Assembly: GCF_003664585.1 (NCBI RefSeq)
Contig: NZ_RCHI01000008.1
Location: forward strand, 1-64,000
Length of the DNA: 64,000 nt
From: Paenirhodobacter hankyongi
GTDB taxonomy: Bacteria > Pseudomonadota > Alphaproteobacteria > Rhodobacterales > Rhodobacteraceae
Direction of reading: 5' to 3'
In this document: in pieces, positions 58,599-64,000 of the stretch
Numbering within the stretch: position 1 is the stretch's first letter
Layout of the letters: every line of letters begins with the position of its first letter
Translations under genes and position numbers: made by a program
The notes under the pieces: model-generated
What the model saw: the letters and a program-made list of their open reading frames with translations, nothing else
Told to the model about the DNA's origin: nothing
Database searches by the model: none

Positions 58599-60121
58599 TC
58601 TGCCGCCTCCCGGACAGGGGTGAATTCCTCGGGGAAATGTCGCAACGCGCTTTGCACCGGATAGGGGGTGAAGCCGCCAAGGGCGCAGAGCGAGCCGGTC
58701 TTCATCAGCTCGCACAGGTCGTCGAGCAGGGCGAGCGCCGCGCCGTCGCCCGCCGCGATGCGGTCGAGCGTCTCGACGCCGCGCACCGCGCCGATGCGGC
58801 AGGGCGTGCACTTGCCACAGCTTTCGACGGCACAGAATTCCATCGCGAAACGGGCGAGCGCCATCATGTCGGCACTGTCGTCATGCACGACCAGACCCGC
58901 GTGCCCGACCAGCCCCTTCTGCTCGGCGAAGCATTCGTAGCAGAAGGCGAGCTCGAAATCCGACACCGGGTGATAGGCGCCGAGCGGCCCGCCCACCTGC
59001 ACCGCCTTCACCGGCCGGCCGGAGGCCGTGCCGCCTGCGATGTCATTGACAATTTCACCCAATGTGATGCCGAAACCGGTCTCGAACAGGCCACCGAATT
59101 TCACATTTCCCGCAATTTGCAGCGGAATGGTGCCGCGCGAGCGACCGATGCCGATGGCGCTGTAGGCCTCGGGCCCCTCGGCCATGATCCACGGCACGGC
59201 GGCAAGCGAGAGCACGTTGTTGACCACCGTCGGCGAGGCCATGAAGCCCTGAAGCGCCGGCAGCGGCGGCTTTGCCCGCACCACGCCGCGCTTGCCCTCG
59301 AGGCTGTTCAGCAGCGAGGTCTCCTCGCCGCAGACATAGGCGCCGGCGCCCTCGCGGATCTCCATGTGGAAGGCGTGGCCGCTGCCGAGGATGGCGTCCC
59401 CGATCACCCCCGCCGCGGTCGCGATCCCGACCGCGCGGCGCATCACCGCGATCGCGTCGGGATATTCGGAACGAATGTAGACGAAGCCCTGCGTCGCACC
59501 GGTGGCGAGGGCGGCGATCGCCATGCCCTCGATCAGGCAGAAGGGGTCGCCCTCCATCAGCATGCGGTCGGCGAACGAGCCGCTGTCGCCCTCGTCGGCG
59601 TTGCACACGATGTATTTCTTCGGCGCGCGGGCGAGCTGCACGGTGCGCCACTTGATCCCGGTCGGGAAGCCCGCACCGCCACGCCCGCGCAGCCCCGAGG
59701 TGACGACGTCGTCGACGATCTCCTCGGGCTTCTTCGCCAGCGCCACGCGCAGCCCCGCAAGACCGCCGCCCGCCTCGTAGTCGGACAGGCTGAGCGGATC
59801 AGTGCGGCCGCAGCGGGCGAAGGTCAGCCGGGTCTGGCGCTTGAAAAAGGGGATCTCCTCGGTCGGGCCAAGCGCCTTCGGATGGGTCGCGGGGGCCGCG
59901 AAGAGCGAGGCCACGTCGGCCACCGTCATCGGGCCGAAGCCAAGCCGGCCCTCGGGCGCCTCGATCTCGACCAGCGGCTCGAGCCAGACCATGCCGCGCG
60001 TGCCGTTGCGGATGATCTCGACCGGAATGCCGCGCCGCGCCGCCTCGGCCGCGATCGCCGCCGCCACCGCATCCGCGCCGCAGGCCCTGGCCGCCGCATC
60101 TGCCGGAACCCAGAATCTCAT
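58595..60121 (-). CDS. fdsB: Formate dehydrogenase beta subunit (FMN, NAD site)
   Basis: This 508-residue protein is homologous to NuoF of complex I. It has an N-terminal thioredoxin-like region (about 1-110), then the FMN/NAD domain with GLRGRGGAGFPTGIKWRTVQ near 165, KKYIVCNADEGDSGSFADR near 190 and GAGAYVCGEETSLLNSLEGK near 275, and a C-terminal [4Fe-4S] motif ESCGKCTPCRIGAVRG near 440. It transfers electrons from FdsA to NAD+. It overlaps fdsG and fdsA by ATGA at each end. Confidence 0.95.
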   Translation of the reverse strand: MRFWVPADAAARACGADAVAAAIAAEAARRGIPVEIIRNGTRGMVWLEPLVEIEAPEGRLGFGPMTVADVASLFAAPATHPKALGPTEEIPFFKRQTRLTFARCGRTDPLSLSDYEAGGGLAGLRVALAKKPEEIVDDVVTSGLRGRGGAGFPTGIKWRTVQLARAPKKYIVCNADEGDSGSFADRMLMEGDPFCLIEGMAIAALATGATQGFVYIRSEYPDAIAVMRRAVGIATAAGVIGDAILGSGHAFHMEIREGAGAYVCGEETSLLNSLEGKRGVVRAKPPLPALQGFMASPTVVNNVLSLAAVPWIMAEGPEAYSAIGIGRSRGTIPLQIAGNVKFGGLFETGFGITLGEIVNDIAGGTASGRPVKAVQVGGPLGAYHPVSDFELAFCYECFAEQKGLVGHAGLVVHDDSADMMALARFAMEFCAVESCGKCTPCRIGAVRGVETLDRIAAGDGAALALLDDLCELMKTGSLCALGGFTPYPVQSALRHFPEEFTPVREAAE

Positions 60122-60570
60122 GCCCGCATCTCCTCGGCCAGCGCATCGACTGCGGCGGCATCGAGCCGCCCCACCAGCCGCCCGTCGACCTGCGCGGCCG
60201 GCGCACAGGCGCAGAGCCCGAGGCAATAGACCGCCTCGAAGGTGATGCCGTCCTTGGTCTCGCCGATCTTCTGGCCCAAAGCGCGTTCGAGCCGCGCCTG
60301 CAGCGCGACGCCGCCCATCGCCTGACAGGCCTCGGCCCGGCACAGCTTCAGCACATGGCGCCCGGCGGGCTGGCGGCGGAAGTCGTGGTAGAAGCCGATC
60401 ACCCCCGCCACCTCGGCCCGGCTGAGCCGCAGCGCCGTGGCGATCGGGTCGAGCGCCGCCTCGGGGATGAAGCCGAATTCCGCCTGCACGTCGTGCAGGA
60501 TCGGCAGCAGCGCGCCCTCGCGCTCGGCATGGGAAGCGACGATCTCGCTCAGTCGCGCCGTGTCGGTCAT
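60118..60570 (-). CDS. fdsG: Formate dehydrogenase gamma subunit ([2Fe-2S], NuoE-like)
   Basis: This 150-residue protein is a thioredoxin-like [2Fe-2S] subunit homologous to NuoE. Cluster ligands are Cys77, Cys82, Cys116 and Cys120 (LCRAEACQAMGG and VYCLGLCACAPAAQV). It starts MTDTARLSEIVASHAEREGA, with GGAGGAG upstream. It is the first gene of fdsGBA-fdhD-fdsD, preceded by a 28-bp inverted repeat that is a likely regulator site. Confidence 0.94.
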   Translation of the reverse strand: MTDTARLSEIVASHAEREGALLPILHDVQAEFGFIPEAALDPIATALRLSRAEVAGVIGFYHDFRRQPAGRHVLKLCRAEACQAMGGVALQARLERALGQKIGETKDGITFEAVYCLGLCACAPAAQVDGRLVGRLDAAAVDALAEEMRA

Positions 60571-60631
60571 GGCTCTCCTCCCTCAGGTCAGGGCCGGTTG
60601 GCTTACCGCCCGATACCGCAGCGCGATAGGC

Positions 60632-60659
60632 CAATCAACGGCAAGACCCCCGTTGATTG
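60632..60659. promoter_or_regulatory. Inverted repeat CAATCAACGG-N8-CCGTTGATTG before fdsG
   Basis: A perfect 10-bp dyad with an eight-base centre lies about 60 bases upstream of the fdsG start and 12 bases downstream of the LysR gene's stop. Size and position fit the recognition site of a LysR-type regulator activating the fds operon. Flanking copies of CGATA/TATCG (near 60611 and 60671) may add sites. Confidence 0.6.
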
Positions 60660-60670
60660 ATAGAGAACGT

Positions 60671-61543
60671 CTATCGCTCGGCGATCCGTTCGGCCTCTTC
60701 CAGCAGCGCGCGCAGGCTGGGCGTGCGGGTGGCGCGATGGCCGACGACAAGGCCCACGGCATGACGCGCCTCGGGCGAGGTCAACGGCCGCGCGACACAG
60801 CCCGCCGGCAGCGCCGAGCCCTCGCTCAGCGCCTCGGCCAGGATCGCGGCCCAAGCGCCGGTCGCGACATGGGACAGCAGCGCGAGCGTCGAATTCGACT
60901 CGACCCGCGGCGCCACCTCGACCCCGGCCGCAGCCAGATGCGCATCGATCAGCCGGCGGTTCTGCATGTCGGGGGTGAGCAGGCACAGCGGCCGGGTCGC
61001 GGCCTCGGCCCAGTTCAGCGGCCCGGTCTCGGCGCCGCGCTCGACCAGCCGATAGCGCTCGACCCACAGGGGCACGGCATCGAGCCGCCCGGGCTCCGCC
61101 CCCTCGAGATAGGTGATCCCGGCATCAAGCGCCTGCGCCGCGATCCCCTCGCGGATCTCGGCCGAGCTGCGCGACAAGAGCGTCACCCGCGCGGCGCGGT
61201 TGCGCGCCAGAAACGGCCCGGTCAGCCGCGCCACCCGCGGCAGCGCGGTGGGAATGACGCCGATGCGCAGATGCCCCGCGACGCCAAAGCGCGCCTCGCG
61301 CATCTCGTCCTGCATCGCGCGCGCCTCGCCGACGATGCGGCGGGCATGGTCGAGCACCCGCTGCCCCTCGGGCGTCAGCCCCTGGAACCGCGCACCGCGC
61401 AGCACCAGCTGCACGCCAAGGCTTTCCTCGAGCGCGCGGATCGCCGAGCTGAGCGTCGGCTGCGTCACGCCATAAACCGCCGCCGCGCGGCCGAAATGGC
61501 CTTCGCGCGCCAGCACCATGAACATCTCGAGCTTGTCGATCAT
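60671..61543 (-). CDS. LysR-type regulator, probable activator of the fds operon
   Basis: This 290-residue protein has an N-terminal winged helix-turn-helix (MIDKLEMFMVLAREGHFGRA through AIRALEESLGVQLVLRG, residues 1-50) and a periplasmic-binding-like effector domain (about 90-290, GHLRIGVIPTALPRVARL). It lies directly upstream of fdsGBA in the same direction, the position of FdsR-type regulators. Formate or a related anion is a plausible effector; this is inference. Divergent from the S49 peptidase gene. Confidence 0.85.
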   Translation of the reverse strand: MIDKLEMFMVLAREGHFGRAAAVYGVTQPTLSSAIRALEESLGVQLVLRGARFQGLTPEGQRVLDHARRIVGEARAMQDEMREARFGVAGHLRIGVIPTALPRVARLTGPFLARNRAARVTLLSRSSAEIREGIAAQALDAGITYLEGAEPGRLDAVPLWVERYRLVERGAETGPLNWAEAATRPLCLLTPDMQNRRLIDAHLAAAGVEVAPRVESNSTLALLSHVATGAWAAILAEALSEGSALPAGCVARPLTSPEARHAVGLVVGHRATRTPSLRALLEEAERIAER

Positions 61544-61687
61544 CGCGCCACGCTAGCCGCCCGCGCTGCGCGGCGCCAGAGCCCGGCGGCCGCTTTCCGC
61601 GGCAAGCGCCCCGCAGGGCGGGGAAATTCGGCAAAACCCCGGCGCCGCGGCTTGTTCACGCTAATGTGCCCCCCTACATCGAGGCAC

Positions 61688-62506
61688 ATGGACCTTGCCC
61701 GCCTCTTCCCGCGCCGCCGCGCGCCCCGTGTCGCCCTGATCCGCCTGCAAGGTGCGATCGGCATCACCCGCCCCGGGTCACCCGGCCTGTCGGACGCGGC
61801 GCTTGCGCCGGTGATCGAGCGCGCCTTTCGCAAGGGCAAGCCCGCCGCCGTGGCGCTGGTGATCAACTCGCCCGGCGGCTCGCCGGTGCAAAGCTCGCTG
61901 ATCGCGGCACGGATCCGGCGGCTTGCCGACGAGACCCATGTGCCCGTCCATGCCTTCGTCGAGGATGTGGCGGCCTCGGGAGGCTATTGGCTGGCCTGCG
62001 CGGCCGATGACATCTGGGCCGACGAGACCTCGGTCGTGGGCTCGATCGGAGTGATCTCGTCGGGCTTCGGGCTGGATGGGCTGATCGCGAAACACGGGAT
62101 CGAGCGGCGGGTGCACACCGCGGGCGGCTCGAAGAGCTTCCTCGACCCGTTCCGCCCGGAAAAGCCCGAGGACATCGCCCGCCTGACCCGGCTCCTTGAG
62201 GACATGCACCGCGCCTTCAAGGCCCATGTCACCGCGCGCCGCGGCACCCGGCTGAGCGGCGCGGATCTGTTCACCGGCGAGGTCTGGACCGGCGCGCAGG
62301 CGGTGGCCACCGGGCTCATTGACGGCACGGCCCATGCGGTGCCGAAGCTGAAGGCGCTTTACGGCGACAAGGTGCGGATCGTGCCGGCGAACGGGCCGCG
62401 CCGGTCCTGGCTGCGGCTGCTGGGCGCGGGACTTGGCGCCGAGGTCGCGGGCGCGCTGCTCGACACCGCCGAGGAACGCGCGCTCTGGGCGCGTTACGGG
62501 CTGTGA
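61688..62506 (+). CDS. S49 family signal-peptide-peptidase-like protein (SppA/SohB)
   Basis: This 272-residue serine peptidase has the family motifs ALVINSPGGSPVQSS near 56, AFVEDVAASGGYWLACAADD near 89 with candidate nucleophile Ser97, and GSIGVISSGFGLDGLI near 118, with candidate base Lys149 in AGGSKSFLDPF. It lacks a clear N-terminal membrane helix, and is about half the length of E. coli SppA, so it is a single-domain form. The start at ATG 61688 fits the family. Confidence 0.85.
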   Translation: MDLARLFPRRRAPRVALIRLQGAIGITRPGSPGLSDAALAPVIERAFRKGKPAAVALVINSPGGSPVQSSLIAARIRRLADETHVPVHAFVEDVAASGGYWLACAADDIWADETSVVGSIGVISSGFGLDGLIAKHGIERRVHTAGGSKSFLDPFRPEKPEDIARLTRLLEDMHRAFKAHVTARRGTRLSGADLFTGEVWTGAQAVATGLIDGTAHAVPKLKALYGDKVRIVPANGPRRSWLRLLGAGLGAEVAGALLDTAEERALWARYGL

Positions 62507-62507
62507 C

Positions 62508-62687
62508 ATGCTGATCAAGGGCATGACGCTTTTCCTCGTCGCGATGGCGGTGCTGGCCATCTTCGGCAAGCTGCGGCTGCCGGGTGGCAAGGCACGGCGC
62601 CTGGCGGGGCGCTGCCCGGCCTGCGGCCGACCGAAGATCGGGCCGGGACCCTGCCCCTGCGGACGAAACACGAAAAAGGGGGCCTGA
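62508..62687 (+). CDS. Small membrane zinc-ribbon protein
   Basis: This 59-residue protein has one membrane helix (MTLFLVAMAVLAIFG, residues 6-20) and a C-terminal zinc ribbon with Cys36, Cys39, Cys49 and Cys51 (CPACG, then CPCG). The start ATG at 62508 is one base after the peptidase stop, and the stop adjoins the GTG of the next gene, so it is cotranslated in an S49-ribbon-antiporter unit. No function is known. Confidence 0.7.
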   Translation: MLIKGMTLFLVAMAVLAIFGKLRLPGGKARRLAGRCPACGRPKIGPGPCPCGRNTKKGA

Positions 62688-63641
62688 GTGCTCATTGATC
62701 TGGTGAAGATCCTGGCCGGGCTCGGCCTTCTGGTGGTGGCAGGGGACCTTCTGGTGAAGGGCGCGGTGAACCTGGCGCTGCGGCTTGGCATTCCGGCACT
62801 GATCGTCGGGCTGACGGTCGTCGCCTTCGGCACCTCGGCGCCCGAGATGATGGTCTCGGTCGCAGCCGTGCTCGACCACAACCCGGGCATCGCGCTTGGC
62901 AACGTGATCGGCTCGAACACCGCCAACATCCTGCTGGTGATCGGCATTCCGGCGATCATCTCGGCGATCCGGACCGACACCACCGACACCCGTGAAAGCT
63001 ATCTGCTGCTGATCGCCACCTCGGTGCTGTTCATTCTGGTCTGCTTCATGGGGCCGATCCGCTGGCCGCATGCCGCGCTGCTGCTTGGTGCGCTGGTGCT
63101 CATCCTGATCCGGCAGGGGCGTCAGGCACTCGCCCACCGCGCGCAGCGCGAGAACGAGGAGATCGAGGGGGTCGACGTGCACATGAGCCTGACCAAGGTC
63201 GCGCTGTTCATCGCGCTCGGCCTTGTCGGTCTGCCTTTCGGGGCCGATTTCCTGGTGGATGGCGCCAGCTCGATCGCCCGTGCAGCGGGCATTCCCGACA
63301 CGGTGATCGGCCTCACCCTCGTCGCCGTCGGCACCTCGCTGCCCGAGCTTGCCACCTCGGTCACCGCCGCGGTGAAGGGGCGCGCCGATGTCGCGCTTGG
63401 CAATGTCATCGGCTCGAACATCTTCAACCTGCTCGGCATCATCGGCGTCGCGGGCTTCTTCGGCCAGCTCGAGGTGCCGCCGACAATGCTGCGGCTCGAC
63501 CTGTGGGTGATGCTTGGCGCGACACTGCTGATCGCCCCCTTCATCCTGCACCGCTGGCCCTTCACCCGGCTGGTCGGTGTTGGCTTCACCCTGATCTATG
63601 CCGCCTATGTGGCGGTGCTGATGACCGCCCATGCGGGCTGA
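62688..63641 (+). CDS. Calcium/sodium antiporter (CaCA family, YrbG-like)
   Basis: This 317-residue membrane protein has the paired alpha-repeats of the CaCA family: GTSAPEMMVSVAAVLDHNPG near 49 with ALGNVIGSNTANILL, and GTSLPELATSVTAAVKGRAD near 217 with ALGNVIGSNIFNLL. About ten helices are visible in two inverted halves, with a cytoplasmic loop between. It exchanges Na+ or K+ for Ca2+. The start is GTG 62688, immediately after the preceding stop. Confidence 0.92.
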   Translation: MLIDLVKILAGLGLLVVAGDLLVKGAVNLALRLGIPALIVGLTVVAFGTSAPEMMVSVAAVLDHNPGIALGNVIGSNTANILLVIGIPAIISAIRTDTTDTRESYLLLIATSVLFILVCFMGPIRWPHAALLLGALVLILIRQGRQALAHRAQRENEEIEGVDVHMSLTKVALFIALGLVGLPFGADFLVDGASSIARAAGIPDTVIGLTLVAVGTSLPELATSVTAAVKGRADVALGNVIGSNIFNLLGIIGVAGFFGQLEVPPTMLRLDLWVMLGATLLIAPFILHRWPFTRLVGVGFTLIYAAYVAVLMTAHAG

Positions 63642-63651
63642 GGAGAACGAC

Positions 63652-64000
63652 ATGGGCAAGGCCCTGATCACCGGCGCGGCGAAACGGCTTGGCCGCGCGA
63701 TGGCGCTCTATCTCGCGGACCGCGGCCATGACGTGGCGATCCATTGCAACGGCTCGGTCGAGGCGGCCGAGGCGACCGCGGCCGAGGCCCGCGCCCGGGG
63801 GGTGAGGGCCGTCGTCCTGCCCGCCGACATCCTCGACGAGGCGGCGGTCGAGACGCTGGTGCCGCGCGCGGCCGAGGCGCTTGGCGGGCCGCTGACGGTG
63901 CTGGTCAACAACGCCTCGATCTTCGAATACGACACCATCCGCACGGCCACCCGGACGGGCTGGGACCGTCATTTCGGCTCGAACCTGCGCGCGCCCTTCG
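63652..64000 (+). CDS. Short-chain dehydrogenase, pteridine reductase-like (cut by window edge)
   Basis: The first 116 residues are visible. They begin MGKALITGAAKRLGRAMALY, with the cofactor motif TGAAKRLG; TGxxxRxG instead of TGxxxGxG is typical of pteridine reductases (FolM-like). The NNAS motif lies near residue 90. This suggests dihydrofolate or dihydromonapterin reduction with NADPH. The catalytic Tyr-Lys region lies beyond the window. RBS AGGAGA precedes ATG 63652, ten bases after the antiporter stop. Confidence 0.8.
   Translation, partial: MGKALITGAAKRLGRAMALYLADRGHDVAIHCNGSVEAAEATAAEARARGVRAVVLPADILDEAAVETLVPRAAEALGGPLTVLVNNASIFEYDTIRTATRTGWDRHFGSNLRAPF

Noticed and set aside
55047-58664. 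A 1205-codon open frame opposite fdsA
   Set aside because: It is a shadow of the formate dehydrogenase alpha gene. The composition is Arg/His/Ala-rich with no domain, and the minus strand encodes all known cofactor ligands.
1-64000. CRISPR array, prophage or integrated plasmid
   Set aside because: No regularly spaced direct repeats with unique spacers, no phage structural or integrase genes, and gene content is ordinary chromosomal apart from the first 1.7 kb.

Overview
The window is about 64 kb of GC-rich chromosome, most likely from a member of the Rhodobacterales (Alphaproteobacteria). The assignment rests on an fdsGBA-fdhD-fdsD NAD-linked molybdenum formate dehydrogenase whose alpha subunit has the same length (958 aa) and active-site numbering (Cys386/His387) that I recall for Rhodobacter capsulatus, on a 44-residue alphaproteobacterial-type aa3 oxidase subunit IV, on families frequent in this order (DUF1489, DUF6173, DUF455), and on very strong GC bias in third codon positions. 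There are no rRNA genes, CRISPR arrays or prophage. The only clear mobile DNA is at the left edge.

Layout. 1-1740: an IS1182/IS5-like insertion sequence end, an orphan Lon-type AAA ATPase and a possible IS21-like terminus. 1760-10007: B12-dependent ribonucleotide reductase, DUF1489, an SseB protein, a uracil-DNA glycosylase homologue, a capsule-export ABC ATPase with its KpsE/Wzz-like partner, and a BaiN-type flavoprotein. 10104-13425: tRNA-Gln, a lipoprotein, a DUF455 ferritin-like protein, an Hsp70-like ATPase and a NikR homologue. 13512-16923: a NikR operator followed by a translationally coupled nickel ECF transporter operon nikKMLQO. 17030-30362: ilvD, a P-loop kinase, a GFA protein, FUSC, glyoxalase I, mntH/mntR with twin operators, a secreted protein, ETF-QO, a PAP2 phosphatase, greA, mobA and azlCD. 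30421-43448: a lipoprotein, oxidase subunit IV, an acyl-CoA dehydrogenase/MBL/DUF6173 operon, tsaC, yqgE, a DsbD-like protein, an RND efflux pair and a family-4-like uracil glycosylase. 43619-54589: pyrB, two membrane proteins, pyrC', plsY, DUF805, gshA, rsmE, ubiA and an OmpA protein. 54716-60570: the formate dehydrogenase operon, with a LysR regulator upstream. 61688-64000: an S49 peptidase, a zinc-ribbon protein, a Ca/Na antiporter and the start of a pteridine-reductase-like SDR.

The most unusual points are these. (1) The NikR homologue has lost all four residues that form the high-affinity nickel site in E. coli NikR, yet it sits beside a textbook NikR operator and a nickel transporter operon, and it carries a histidine-rich tail. 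(2) A recurrent intergenic element (six copies, five of them between convergent genes) is built from an inverted pair around the core AAATACCTCGGGG plus a GGGGGCAGCGCCCCC hairpin. (3) The dihydroorotase encoded after pyrB is a pseudo-enzyme by its residues, and two small membrane-protein genes are inserted between the two. (4) A family-4-like uracil-DNA glycosylase lacks three of the four iron-sulfur cysteines. Many genes overlap by ATGA/GTGA, so operon membership is well supported. Start codons were chosen from ribosome-binding sites and family alignment and are stated where they matter.
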